A stretch of DNA of 64,000 bases from Notolepis coatsorum (GCA_963971535.1 OZ020593.1:38973935-39037934); one strand, 5' to 3'; counted from the stretch's first letter, positions 25,507 to 38,929 are shown. Numbers and translations: made by a program. The notes: generated by a model from the sequence alone, not told the origin.

Positions 25507-26600
25507 TTGCTTTTTGGACAGTGGATTGCAGCAACAGCAGCAGCAAAAGCATGCACTGTGTATGTAATGTGTGATCCACATTATTATTTTACTTGCAATT
25601 TTAGTTATTTTAACCTGTGAACCTGCCCTCCATTCAAGAATATGTACGAGAATACTAAGTAGATATAGGACACAGATTTTTAAGTAGTCTATAGCTTGCG
25701 ACCCCAGCTCAGTTGAAAATGTCGGTCACCATTTTGTTTTTAAAGATTTAATTTTTTTATTGGTTGCAATAGACCTCTTAAGAGTTATTTTGTCAATAAA
25801 AACTCTGGTTGGTTTATTTATTTTTTTATCCTATGGCAAAAATTAACAGTGTTTTCTTTTCCAATTTGCCAGTAATTTTGTCCTTTAAACTGCATTTGAG
25901 GTGAGAGGTAAAGTGACGTTTTACAGGAGAACTTTATGTTTGATAACAAGCATAATTTTAAGACACTAAATTACTGAATGTTGCAATGTTGTCTCTCCCC
26001 TTGCACTGGACAACCATGGGACTATTTCAGAAGAAAATATGAACGGTGGTCAAGAGAGACAAATAATTTTTTTATCCTCTTTGAGTTTGAGTTCAAATAA
26101 TATTTTAATGTGCACATTTTTTTTTTTTTTTTTTTTTTTACAAGGTCCCATGGAGGACAGCGGATGGGAAGGGATTCTCCTCTACTGTGAACAACAGCCA
26201 AGTCAGATATACAATTACATCCAGTTGGCCAATCATACGGAGCTCAGTCCATGAGGGGTGTGGTCAGGAGGTATCTGTGCACTCTGCATTTGAAGACCTG
26301 AAGACCAGTGTTTTTTTATGTGTCCAATACATTGCTCTGGAAGGCTATTCCATATACAGACAGCAGTGTGTAAGAAGCTTCTGTCCACAAGGAGCGTGTT
26401 CTGAGAGGCTGAGAGCCTGAGAGCATGGTCTGAGGAGGCTGTGTATAGGTGGGTGGTAGGTACGACGCCTGATATGTGGAGGAGGGGGCGTTGCTTGGAG
26501 ATCTGTGGTGCGTGTGCACCTCACAATATACTGTACAATATACTGCTCTCACTGATTAAAATGTAATGATCTTTGACTGATTTAAAAAAAATATTGACTA
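25507..26600. other. Non-coding, probable old repeat at 26140-26540
   Basis: The frame around 26260-26420 (LEGYSIYRQQCVRSFCPQGA) has the look of a repeat-family ORF found in fish genomes, but I cannot name it. A poly-T lies at 26118-26139. Confidence 0.3.
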
Positions 26601-29600
26601 TCAACCTACCGTATTCACCCATTTTAAGCCAGATCGGATGAGATTGTGGTTGCGGACGGGTGATTACAATACCAACTTTGAGCTTTGCGCGCTGGTGTGA
26701 TTACAATGCTACATTTGTAGATTCATGATTAATACTGATAACATTGAAGGCTGCTGGAGAATAAGGACCAAGCCTGTCCCCGGCAGGGACAATGCAAACA
26801 CAGACCTTTTACACTGAAACAAACCAGCCTCGTGACGATCTCAGAAGACTGACACAAGTCTCAATGTGTTCCATATGGTGTAACTGTCCAGGTGGATGAC
26901 TTAGTAGTGTTCTCGACTGGCCTGTACCTACAGCCTCTACCTCTAATTCCCACAGACTGAGAGAAGCATGGGGGGAGCCAGGCGGGGCGTCTTATCAGCC
27001 CTAATGATGAGACAGCTGGAGGCCATTCTCCAGCTGCTGGGCCCAGCTTAGAGGAGACCCTCGTGGCCTATCCTGCCCAGTCTCGCCGTGACAAGGATGG
27101 ATGGGACTGCTCCGACGTTAGCCATACATTCAAATCTGATATGATTGCCTTTCTGAGCAATTGCTTTTCCCCCCACTAAGTCTAGGTTATCTTCAGCACA
27201 GAGCTTTGAGTTTTGGGCAGTATGTTAAAAAAAAAAAAAAAAGGTCTGTCATTGTAGGACTTTGAAACCTTTTTGTTTGATGAAAAACACCACGTCAAAA
27301 TCAAGTGGTGATTAATATCGGCTGTAATTGAAAGAGTCTCCACCAAGATGCCTTTGGGTAGATGATGAATAGACGAGTATTCTTTCGTCTAAGTGTCTTC
27401 TTTAAAGTGGACAGGATGGTTGGTACAGTGTGGTATTTCACCCTGATGAACTGGCCGTCGGGGATAAGAAATGCAGAATTGATGTGCATGTCAAACTGTT
27501 ACCGGCGAGGAGGATCGGGGAGGATCCCTCATCCATTACCATGAATTGATTTGGCTCAGATTCACACGGGGTCGCTCGATATCCCTTTAAGTGATACCAA
27601 CTGTTTTTCTCACCGCCACCATACAGACATGGTTCTCGTCAGATAAATAGAGCACGGAGAGACTCCCACGGCTTTGCAAGTATACGTCGTCCCGCGCATC
27701 CTGTCAAGAGTCCTATTGTAACATGTTAGCCGCGTAGTCGAGGAAACACCCCGGCAGGGGGGTTCCAGTTGAAAGCTCGCCGCTACTGTACGGGCAAGAC
27801 TTAACAGCTTCTACCCTGCTTTCCTAGCCCGGTGACACACTCTGGTTCTCACCCTATCAACACCCCACCTCCCCCATCCGCCTCCCCGAGAGAGTGCTCC
27901 CCTCCCCTCCCATTCCCGCCCTCTCTCCCCAGGACCCTGGCCAGGAATGGTGCTGAAAGACTGGATAGTGGGAGACGGAGGGGCCTGCTCTCCCGTTCTC
28001 AGCGCTGGCCTCGGAGCGGCTGCGGAAGGCGAGAGAGGGCTGTCGCGAGCAGATGCTGCTGAAGCCACATCATGTTGATGCATGTCTCCGTTGATACGCT
28101 GGACGTCTTTACATGAACCAGAAAATGTGTTATCTGATGGAGGGCTCTCCTAATTCCAGACCCCCGCCCGCCATCCCACCGCAAGGCTCAGGCCAGGCCT
28201 CCAGCATGTGCCCTGGGAGGCTGCCAAGGAAAGAGAGAGAGAGAGAGAGCTACAAACGTCACTTAATTTGCCAGCCAGGGTGGTGCTGCATGGGGAGCTC
28301 TCGCCTCCACGCGTGGACGAGGGCCCAGGCCTTTGTCGAAGGGTGCCGCCCCGGTTCGGAGCCACTAGATCGCGCTCACATAGAGGAGCACCATCTCTTG
28401 GCCATGCGCACAGGGCTCTTTCCTTCTCTGTTTCGCTCTCCCTCACTGTCAATCTCGTCCTCTCTCCGCTCTCCTCAGACAGAGCCCTTTGACACTGTGG
28501 TCTAAGCCCCGCTGTCCGAAGGCTGACGGAAGAGCTCCCAGTTTATAGCGACGGCTCAGAAGTTGCAACAGTTTGGCCCCGGCTGACTTTTTCAGAGCAG
28601 ATGTTTGTGACTCCGGCACGAGATGGATTTGTTTCTCTGAAAACCCTCCTTTTTGAAGCTCTCATCCATCTTTGGCGTGCTGCGTTTCAGTACATCTTAA
28701 TAAAGTAATCCCCCCCCTCGTTTTTCTGCCCCCAGGAATGCTCTTGTTCTTGCGCTCTTCTCCTTTGTCATGCGGGGTACCCAGGCTATGATTTGTTTAG
28801 GTTTCAGATCTAAGGTTGGCTGAGGCCGTGACTCATCATTACTCTGGGTCGACTTGTTTTAATATTCTCTCCACCGGAGCTGCGACGCAGTGCACGCTGA
28901 AAGATATATGCTGTAGCAGCATTAAGACTGTTTGTTTTATTCAGGATACTATTTCTTTGATCGTATTTGGTTTAAGGTCCATAACGTCTCGAGCGATTCT
29001 TACGCCTCCCATCTGTGTATAGTCACTGGAAGATTGTTTTCTTTCTGTCCTATCTAACCCTATCACTCCGGTTTCAGCAAAAGATATACACTCATAATCC
29101 AAATAAGCCAGCTATGTACCGGTGTGAAATCTCATTCATCATTCAGACGTTCCATTCATTAGACATTCATTTGTTTTCTTTCGGACGTATCGCCAGTCTT
29201 TCAGCCGCTGACCATGATAACTGAACCGGTGGCCAAAGGTTCCAGCCCCTCCCTTTGAAACGCTGACCCGCTCCCCAAGTGTTTAAAGAGCTGATTGCAT
29301 CATCAGTCCTCGCCCACACATGCATGTTTGGGTGAATCGGAGGATGCGTGGGGGCGGGCATCCCCGATACATCATGTGTTTTAAGAGGCGTAAGGGAGGC
29401 CAGGGTTGTACGGGGTTAACGACCGGCCCTTGCTGCGGGCCGCGGCGGCTCTCTGCGAGGATAAGACTGGCGGTGCGAGGCCAGCTGGTGCATAGGGGTC
29501 ACATCACCCACATCAAAGGAAGCTGGGAGGTTGGGTCAGTGTGTTTGGCCATGGGGCGGTGGAGGTAGAGGAGGGGTAGCTGGGTGGGGGTGGAGGGGGG

Positions 29601-29819
29601 TAGAAACTTCACTTGCCTCTTCCTTACTGATTCAGTGTAGCTTCTTTCATTCTAAGCCTCTTATTCTATATTAACTGGACACTGTTGGTTTCACCTAGTA
29701 CTCCTGTGTTTGGCTACTTGCCACGTTGGTGATCCCATAATTCTGAGCTCATTCTACTTTCGCTCTTGTTGTAAGTTGATGAGAGGGTCTGGATTTCAAT
29801 TGAAATTACTGGAAAATAA
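26601..29819. other. Unique-looking non-coding block downstream of tbx5
   Basis: Higher GC and no recognised repeats apart from a short GA run at 28232-28248. There is no gene-like exon. It includes E-box (CAGCTG) and GATA-type motifs around 26990-27060. Candidate regulatory DNA by position and uniqueness only. Confidence 0.3.
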
Positions 29820-30480
29820 AGAGATGTGGAGGGAGAGAGGCAGAGGGAGAGACCGTGAGGCAGAGGAAAAGAGACTACATGTGAGGCAGAGAGAGAGAGA
29901 CTGTGAGGCAGAGGGAGAGACCGTGAGGCAGAGGAAAAGAGACTACATGTGAGGCAGAGAGAGAGAGACTGTGAGGCAGAGGAAGAGAGACTGTGAGGCA
30001 GAGGAAGAGAGACTGTGAGGAAGAGAGACTGTGAGGCAGAGAGAGAGAGACTGTGAGGCAGAGAGACTGTGAGGAAGAGAGAGAGAGACTGTGAGGCAGA
30101 GAGACTGTGAGGAAGAGAGAGACTGTGAGGCAGAGAGAGAGAGACTGTGAGGCAGAGGAAGAGAGACTGTGAGGAAGAGAGACTGTGAGGCAGAGAGAGA
30201 GAGAGACTGTGAGGCAGAGGAAGAGAGACTGTGAGGAAGAGAGACTGTGAGGCAGAGAGAGAGAGAGACTGTGAGGCAGAGAGAGAGACCGTGAAGCAGA
30301 GAGAGAGACTGTGAGGCAGAGAGAGACCATGGGGCAGAGAGAAAGACTGGGAGGCAGAGAGAGAGACTGGGAGGCAGAGAGAGAGACTGGGAGGCAGAGA
30401 GAGAGACTGGGAGGCAGAGAGAGAGACTGGGAGGCAGAGAGAGAGACTGGGAGGCAGAGAGAAGAGAGAGACTGTGAAAG
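29820..30480. repeat. Minisatellite of GACTGTGAGGCAGAGAGA-type units
   Basis: Several dozen variants of 12-30 bp built from gactgtgaggcagag with gaga expansions. A homogeneous gactgggaggcagagagaga block lies at 30346-30460. The same unit occurs at 33057-33240. Confidence 0.95.
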
Positions 30481-30520
30481 AAGTACAGGGGAGAGAGTGG
30501 AGCAATGAGATAAAAAAGTG

Positions 30521-30523
<3 letters not shown>

Positions 30524-30619
<96 letters not shown>

Positions 30620-30635
30620 TGTGTGTGTGTGTGTG
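30524..30635. repeat. (GT)n then (GTGC)n microsatellite
   Basis: GT run to about 30568, then about 13 gtgc units, then GT again. Confidence 0.97.
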
Positions 30636-31445
30636 GATATGAACGAGATACACTACGAATGAGACACTGGGAGAGCAGGTCGAGGGAAGGGGGGCAGGGA
30701 GATGGGCAGTTGCTAATTTCCTTTGAAAGTATAGATTTCATTCTCATTGGTGACTGCGGCATTATCTGGGAGGCTTCTGTGCCGCTGTGCTCTGTCAAGA
30801 GAGAACAGCGCTTTTATCAGCCTCCTCTGTTCACAGATCCACAGTCACGGTGACGGATCAATGAAAATCACAACAGAGAGGAGGAGAATGGAATTTCTTG
30901 CGGAGATAACGGAGTCTAGACTGTTTTCATCACTAAGACGTGTGGTTCTCACAGTCCGTGTCTGTGTGGGTTTGTGACTTCTTGCAGGTCACTTATTCTC
31001 TGATACCACTGTGCCACTCAGACGCGCACACGTTGAAGTTTACATAACTGTAATTAAACATACCCTAAAATCATAAATAAGAAAAAGAATTTCAAATATT
31101 GAATGATTGCACTGTGTTGTTGTAGCCCTGCCTTTGATTGATGTTGCAATATGAAACTTGTGCACATGCCCAGAATGTTGTAGTATTATCAACAACGTTG
31201 CTCGTGCCATCTGTAGAAACTGTTTTGAGAGGAATTACCTTATCTGACCAAACATAGTTTTAGAACGGTGTGCTGTACAGAGGATACTCTCTGATGGGCC
31301 TCCCTTAGATTCAACAACATCTGAATCTGACAGAGACATTCAAGGGTGTGAATAGACCAGGCCTAGGGTATATATTCAAGACACACCAGCAATGTGTTAC
31401 TTAAAGGAGCTCTAAGTGGTGTTTTTCTGTTTGTTAAAATAATAG
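30636..31445. other. Unique-looking non-coding DNA
   Basis: Non-repetitive; 30700-30930 is balanced in composition and could be conserved regulatory DNA. No gene seen. Confidence 0.3.
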
Positions 31446-31453
31446 CTCTACAC

Positions 31454-32390
31454 CAGTGGCATAGCGGAGGCCCTCGCAACCCCCGCGATGCGGGGGGGCC
31501 CCGGAGCTTAGGGGGCCCGCCCCCACTGTAGACTATCCTCTTAGATTTCGTAACGAGCGCGAACAGGGCGCAGACAGTGGAGCCCAGTATGGTTCTGCGG
31601 GGCTGCAGCTGGATGCATCTCGCGCAGAGGGCGGGCCCCCCCCCCCCTCCCTGCTATGATTTGCTCACCTGCAATAGGGCTAGGCTGATAAATAATGTTC
31701 ATTGGCAGCGTTCAAAACACAGCGGGAAGCACCGGTAAAAATGCCGCCAATATCCAAGCAAGTGGCGGTGCTTAGAAAAACAAGATGAGAGCGAAAGCCG
31801 AACAGGAGACGGCAAAGCTACGAAAAAGAACATCATTGTTCCAGCAGGCAGCAAAGGTAGACTGACTCTAACGTTACTGAAGAATGCATCGGCAGTAAGC
31901 TCCCCACCCAGGCCGGCCGCCGCGCCGCGTCCACCGCTATCAACACGCCGGTCCAGGCAGACAGACAGCCCAGCCAGGCCCCCAGCCACGCTACAGCCGC
32001 CGAGACCCGAGACAGGTTAGAAGAATATAACGTTTTATTCGCCATAACCAGTACGAGTAGCCTACAGGTTACATTGGAACTGGAATCTAATCCATGAATT
32101 TTTTAGTACATGGTTTAAGTGGCCGCGATGTCCAGTGTGATGATAATAATGATGTGTGTTGTAGCGGGACGGCCAGTCACGATATGACATGGCACGAGAT
32201 TATGGGTCATTGTAATTGCGAGGATTTACTGAAACTGCAAGTAGTATCAGAGCCTGCATAGGCGGAGTGTGAGCTCGACATCAGGGTTGGTTGTAACGGG
32301 ATGAACCTCGAAAAATTTTCTCACTTTATTATTGATTTAGGGGAGTGGTCTGCCCTGCGGGGGGGCCCGACATATTGCGCAGCGCCACTG
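31454..32390. mobile_element. hAT element with perfect 8-bp TSD and transposase N-terminal remnant
   Basis: The target duplication ctctacac is at 31446-31453 and 32391-32398. The ends are CAGTGGCATAGCG and its inverse form GCGCCACTG. Inside, 31741-31865 on the plus strand reads MPP then, in a shifted frame, KMRAKAEQETAKLRKR and SLFQQAAK. This resembles the basic N-terminus of ZMYM/hAT-type transposases. The element is 937 bp with no catalytic domain. Confidence 0.85.
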
Positions 32391-32398
32391 CTCTACAC

Positions 32399-32856
32399 TC
32401 CAACAGCCATCGTTGATAGATTGTCTGGTCGGTAACTTGGGTCTCACAGTCCCTCCGCAGTAAACAGAAAATACATTGTTTGCTATCCCGTTCCCACTTT
32501 ATCCAATCAGGAGAGAGAACTCCACACTGCAAATATTGTCTGACAAAAATAAGAAATAAAAACTAGTTTTAAGCAAATGTGTCCTTGAAACAAGTCAATC
32601 TACCAGTGCAGTAAGCAAATTTGGCTTAGCAAGAGTTCTTGAATACGTAAAAATATCTAGGTTTCTCGCTCCTGATTGGATAAAGTGAGAAGGGATACCA
32701 GAAAATTTCTTTTCTGTTTACTGCTGAGCGGAGGGACTGGGAGACCCATGATACTGACCAAACACTCTATATCGGTGATTTAACACTATTTTAACTAAAT
32801 AAATACCACTTACAGCTCCTTTAACAACAGACTGTGTAGGCAGATGTGGTGCCTCT
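32399..32856. other. Non-coding, nothing recognised
   Basis: Two related ccaatcagg/tgattggataaa stretches lie in inverted positions at about 32400-32530 and 32660-32790, perhaps an old element. Confidence 0.3.
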
Positions 32857-33390
<534 letters not shown>

Positions 33391-34222
33391 CATCAGGGGT
33401 TGCAGTCTTGGAGTATAGAGCCGGATTGGCCAAACTGCAGACACTTAATCCCCGGGATTATCTGATGGGTAAAGAAATGCTGGAGACATTCAAGTGCAAT
33501 TAGTTGCTGCAAACGAAGAGCATTTAATTGATGCAGCTGCAGATGCCAACGCTGTGACCCAATGATTCACAGTCTGCTGTTGTAGTATTACACCAGTGAA
33601 GGGAGGCGCCCACTTGATAACCCTGGTGATCTGCCGTCTCCCGCTGCCTATCTATCTACACGTTGGGCTGTGGTGGCCATTAGGGGCCATGTGGTAGGGT
33701 TGGTAGCATCTGCGTCGCCAATACCTGGAGCTCGCACAACGTGGAGCGGGTCTATTGAAGTTGGCAATGCTGTTTGGGGGCCGTTACGGGCCATGTAATA
33801 CATTTGTAGTGCGTACTTCCATAGTATAAATATTTATAGGCATGTTAGAATTTCTTTTGGCAATGGAGTTGGGTTTCTTCATTGAGAGCTTATCCTTGTT
33901 ATCAGGGCACACGTATATGTGTTTTATTATCAATTACTTTTGTTTTATGTAAACAAAATACTATAAATCTGTAGGTTAAGGTTATTACTCCCCATGTCTG
34001 TTTGTGGCCATTTGTCTTCAAATATTAGATTTTTGAATCCTTGGTCAGTTAAACAGCAACATAAATAAATAAATAAATTGCTATTAAAATATCATTAAAA
34101 TGTCAATTGCTTTAACAACATCATCATAAAAGCTGGAAATAAAAATAATTAGAAATGTAATCAAAATAGACGGAATGCTTGTTTAGATTTATTGCAAGTA
34201 TTCTGTAGTCTATGTACATGTG
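33391..34222. other. Non-coding, unique-looking
   Basis: 33480-33650 is non-repetitive and of balanced composition, a possible conserved element. The rest is AT-rich. Confidence 0.3.
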
Positions 34223-35845
34223 TTTATTTACAAAGTAATCCATGTCATTCAATCTTTTTTATATACTTGTTTGACAACTGTAGCCTATAATAATATCCTG
34301 ATATCTAAATAGCTATGATTAAAAAAAAGAAAGAAAAAAAGGGAGCCTAAAGATGATGACAACAATAACAAAAATGACATACAAAACAGGAACAGGACAA
34401 ACTAACACATGTTTTTATCTTTGATACTACAGGAGCAGGTTGATTTACAATACTGAAAAAAAAGTATAATAAATACTATTGACAAATATCTTTCTATCAA
34501 CTACAAGCATTTAAAGAATTAGTCTTTGTCCATATATGAAACCTACCTATAACATACAACATGGATTCATATGACAAAATTGGCCTTTGACTCTATATGC
34601 TCTGTATTGAGTCATTATGTGTACATTCTATGCAGTGTGAGCCCATCCCCTTCAACATGTACTATACTGTTAATGTACCATCATTTAGATTCAGTTTGAC
34701 TGTCAGAGAAGTGCCATTTGTCTGAAGATAAATGAAAAAAAAAACATAGATAATAGAAATTCACCAAAGTGCCTTGATAAAGACACGTGATCTTCATGTT
34801 TTGCATTTGATTGTTAATGAGGCAGTGTCCAAATTAACTAATAATGTTAATTGTTGGTAGTGTTTTATCGTATTCCACAAAGGACACATTACAGAGTTTG
34901 GCTCCACATGTCAAAATACTTCACCTTTGAGGGAGTTAAACCCAGCATCCCACGCTAATCTTTATATGTAGAGTGAGGAGAAATGCATGTGAATTATTTC
35001 CCGCTCTATAGAAAATGCTTCTGTGTCCAAACACATGTTTAATCACCAATGTCCTCTACGGGACAAACACCGTCTAGCAAGTGACTCTAGAATTAAAAGT
35101 AGAACATTTACCGATCTCAAATTGACAGTTGTGATTGGAGAATCAAGAAAAGAGGGCAGGGTTTGAGATATGTCAATTGTTACACAGATATGGTATGTAG
35201 TCATGAGTCATTATAATGGAGTAATTACATGTTTTACTTGATAGATATCTAATAGTGTTCAACTGACTTCACTTTCATCAAAGCAGGCAGTCAGTGTGTA
35301 TTGATATTGGCTCATTTCTTTACCCTCACAAAACCTTTGCAAAGTAAATGTTTAAGATTGTCTTTGCATTGCTTCAATAAGCCCCCCCCTCCCTCCCCCG
35401 CATATCATGGCAAACATAAACTTCACTCTGGAAAAGTAATTTATATAGCTTGAAGTTTGAATGACACTTCTATATAAGTAGCTAGATTCTGAGGGGAAAG
35501 CCAGTTGTTTTTTTGGGCACCAAATATGAACCAATCAACAAAGGGTGGGAGTATCATACAACTTCAGCATATGGTTGTATTGTTAAAGTTGTATTCTGTC
35601 TTATCCTTGTGTGTGTGGCGTTCCTGACACATGCTTATTCATACTCCTGGAAAGAAAACATGTGATACCAACTTTCAATGCCCTGTTTTTCTTTTACTCA
35701 CTATAGCACCAAATCAATGATTAGTGACCAAATTACCTGTGAGCATTCTTATTTTAATTAATGATCAGTGATAGGATGAAGCCAAAGTACGCTGGTGACA
35801 ACAGAGTTGACCATTTCTTCAGACTTATGTTCCCATTATTTTTTC

Positions 35846-35932
<87 letters not shown>

Positions 35933-36566
35933 TTTTAACAGTATAGCATTTCGCTACAAGGCAAGTTGTTCGCTACAAAAGCCAAAAACAAAATGAAAAC
36001 CCCAGCTGCATTTAATAATGTGACCAAAGACTAAATGCCTATGGTTTTTTTGTTTTATACAATTATCTAAGACATGTACAAATCTACAAAATAAAAGAGC
36101 TTTGTATTTGCTGAAGAGAAAAGGATGAAATCAGAGTCGGTCATCAAAATGGAACAGTTTGATGACAGGCACTCCCTCTGGTGAAGTGACAGCAGCACCT
36201 CTGCCCTCATGGTAGGTCTGTTGTGTAGGCATGTCCGTCAGGACAGTTCTCTCAACACTTCAATCGTCTCTGTGTATGCTCCCCTGCAACTTAACTGTTC
36301 TCATGCTCAGGCTATTTGCCCAAATAAGCGCAGACGTACAGTCAGCTGAAAAGATGCTTGCGCTTCTGCTCAGTACAAAATCCAATGAAAATCCAAGCCT
36401 CCAATGTCTCAACCGCTAATCTCAAAAGAATCAACACTGCCAAACAGCTTCCCCAAAATATAAATATAGATTCATCTAAACCCCTGCCTGATTTTGGTCC
36501 TTTTTTTTTCTCCTTTTCATCCTTTCTTCAAGCTCTCTGTTGGCCGCCTCTGTGACGGATGCTCCT
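34223..36566 (-). other. tbx5a: Probable tbx5 3'UTR and downstream DNA with candidate poly(A) signal
   Basis: AT-rich, largely unique sequence follows the stop codon. The first clear minus-strand AATAAA that I noticed is at 34223-34228, which would give a 3'UTR of about 2.3 kb. Another lies near 33924. The tract contains a (TTTC)n repeat at 35846-35933. The true cleavage site cannot be fixed without transcripts. Confidence 0.35.
35846..35933. repeat. (TTTC)n microsatellite
   Basis: About 21 tttc units, within the probable tbx5 3' region. Confidence 0.97.
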
Positions 36567-37159
36567 CTAGCTGCTCTCGTTCCACTCGGGCAGGATGCTG
36601 ACACTGTGCACGGCGTGGTACTGGTGCGGGGACAGCGTGCGCGGGATGCCGTGAGAGTAGAGGTACTCGTTCCCCTGCAGGCCGGCCGCGGGCGACTGGA
36701 GCCCGGCCCCGGGACTGCACTGGCGGCCCAGAGTCTGGTGGCTCATGGAGCCCTGGTACATGGCGGCGTGGTGGGCGTCGCCCAGCTGCGGGGAGGCGTG
36801 GCCCGCCACCCCGCCGAGTCTGGACACCAGGGACCCCGAGGTGAAGTGGGCGGAGAAGTGCTGGTACGGCAGCCGCTCCATCGGCTGCATGGTGGTGACG
36901 GAGCAACTCCCGTAAGGCGAGACGCCGGCCCAGGTGTTGCAGCTGATGTCTTCCAGGCTGGGCACGGCCTCTGCCCCCTGGGAGGTGCTGGCGTACATAC
37001 ACGCCTGCCGCTGGCTCGCCTCGCTCCGGTACGGCCCGCCGGCCAGGCCCAGGCCCTGGGGGTAACTGACCGGACGGTAGTAATGGTCGTCCTCGCTGGA
37101 CGAACTCTCCAGGTAGGATTTCTTATAGCTGTGCTCACCCGAGTGACAGTCGTCCTCCA
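36567..37159 (-). CDS. tbx5a: tbx5 exon 9, C-terminal transactivation region and stop (residues 330-526)
   Basis: 593 nt including the TAG at 36567-36569. The acceptor is ttatctgcag|TGG. It encodes [69 protein letters not shown] and the end LPEWNESS. These blocks are diagnostic of TBX5 rather than TBX4. The exon is GC-rich with high GC at third positions, which produces long open frames on the other strand that are shadows. The middle, between HFTSG and the YSHG block, is Gly/Ala/His-rich and less conserved. Confidence 0.96.
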
Positions 37160-37399
37160 CTGCAGATAAAGACACAGGGTCGAGCAACAGGGTCACTTTC
37201 TATTATACATTTTCTCTCTGTTATCTCCCGATTCCCTTCAGCAGTCATTCCTACTTCAGGTACAGGTCGAAACAAAATGTTGCATTTTGGAATCATGCAA
37301 CATGGTCTTATTTTTTTACGTTTTCTTTAAAAGAAAATTCTTCTTTTTTTTTTACACATTTTAATAAAAACACACTGCAATAAAGAAAATGTGTCCCAC

Positions 37400-37632
37400 C
37401 TTTCCTCTTGATGCAGTGGTAGTCCTGGCTGTGCTCGTGGGGCAGGGGGTAGGAACCCGACTGGGGCAGCAAGTCCTGTGAGGTGCTGGTGACCCCATTC
37501 TCACACTGGGAGTACTGTGGGGCCAGGCTGCTGGGCGTGTTCAGGCCCTGGACCTCCCCGCTGAACGGGCTCTGACTGGTGCCCACCCTCTGCCTCACCG
37601 TGCTGCGAGGGACCACCGGGTACTCCTTGGTG
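37400..37632 (-). CDS. tbx5a: tbx5 exon 8, linker after the T-box (residues 252-330)
   Basis: 233 nt. The first base completes Ser252 and the last begins Val330. The acceptor is (TG)n-GTTTCCAG|CACC and the donor is AAAG|GTGGGA. It encodes [18 protein letters not shown], a Ser/Pro/Gln-rich linker, [18 protein letters not shown] and YHCIKRK. One Thr (253) is extra relative to human. The KRK at the end is the first half of a bipartite nuclear signal completed in exon 9. The acceptor context is very unusual (see findings). Confidence 0.95.
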
Positions 37633-37634
37633 CT

Positions 37635-37638
37635 GGAA

Positions 37639-37705
<67 letters not shown>

Positions 37706-37738
37706 CACACACACGCACACACACACACACACACACAA
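37635..37738. repeat. (CA)n microsatellite abutting the tbx5 exon 8 acceptor
   Basis: CA with four CG variants; on the sense strand this is (TG)n directly followed by GTTTCCAG and exon 8. Confidence 0.98.
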
Positions 37739-38115
37739 TAAATTATAAATACATGATGAATATTATGATTGAAATATTCCAGAAATATTCCAGACATATT
37801 CCAGAGGCTCAACATGGTTTGAATGAATTTACGGATACACACACGAAGACACATACGCACACATATTATGTACACACAAATGCTGGGCGCTATGCCCAAA
37901 GTATCGTTTAAATGTATTCTGTAGATATATTCACAGCATATTTTTATTTGACGGTATAGGCTTACATTGTGATATGACATATTTTTACGTTTTACGTCGT
38001 AATACATTTGTCATGGTGCCGTTTCATTCAAAATGGTCTCTTTCTCTAATCTCTTTCACTATTTCAATATCGCTGCAAGGAACAATCTTTTGATGAACTC
38101 TACCTCCCAGCCCTA

Positions 38116-38116
<1 letters not shown>

Positions 38117-38194
<78 letters not shown>

Positions 38195-38202
38195 CACACA
38201 CA
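38117..38202. repeat. (CA)n microsatellite in tbx5 intron 7
   Basis: About 43 CA units with one CG variant. A run of 18 G at 38341-38358 follows nearby. Confidence 0.97.
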
Positions 38203-38640
38203 GAGTTCATTAGTATGTTTTGTACAACTGGCTTCCTCACAAACACCACTACATTTATCACTGCATTTACTGACGCATAAAATACCCACAATCATTAGCG
38301 CTTTGTGTTGCTTCACTATTACTGCACTTAGTAGTAATTAGGGGGGGGGGGGGGGGGGCGACTCATCGACGCAATAGGTGTCATAGATTACGTAAATACC
38401 TCGATTTGCTCTGCGTGTTGCAATGACAGTGTAAAGATGGCTGCGTGCGGTCAGAGCAGGTAAACAATGATGGCCATCATCATCATGAAGTGCCTTCACG
38501 ACATAATTCATGCTTATAATGACATGATGTGTATAGTCTACTGTCTGTCTGTTTGTCTGTATGTTGTTGTTGTTGTTGTGTTGTCCCTGTGCACTGCACA
38601 TGGTTTGTCTTATAGTCACTGTATTATGTGTCTCTCACAA

Positions 38641-38735
38641 GGGCGTAGCAAGACATTTTTGAGCGTCTTTGAGCACCTGGAAAAGCGCTATATAAAATAG
38701 ATGTATTATTATTATTATTATTATTATTTTGGGCC
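38641..38735 (+). mobile_element. LINE/SINE 3' tail with (ATT)n
   Basis: gagcacctggaaaagcgctatataaaat followed by (att)n is a common teleost non-LTR 3' end. A minus-oriented relative is at 44970-45180. Confidence 0.65.
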
Positions 38736-38929
38736 TGTGTACATGATCTATCTCTGGGCCCCCCTCCCTGACTCATACACCTCCAGACAATCTAACAAAT
38801 GTATTGATTTAATAATTATACAGACACAAACTTGAACTTGAAACATCCATGGTGGAAATAAGGGCAGCACTGATATTTCCACACCTTCAAACATTGCCCT
38901 ATGTTTACAATCTGTCAATATTTTTTTTT

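Noticed and set aside
27800..28510. GC-rich frames of 60-130 codons as a second host gene
   Set aside because: No recognisable domain; overlapping frames are open on both strands because of base composition, and no convincing splice pattern was seen.
36540..37169. Long plus-strand open frame opposite tbx5 exon 9 (209 codons)
   Set aside because: Shadow of a GC-rich coding exon; the minus-strand frame has the TBX5 C-terminal motifs, splice sites and stop.
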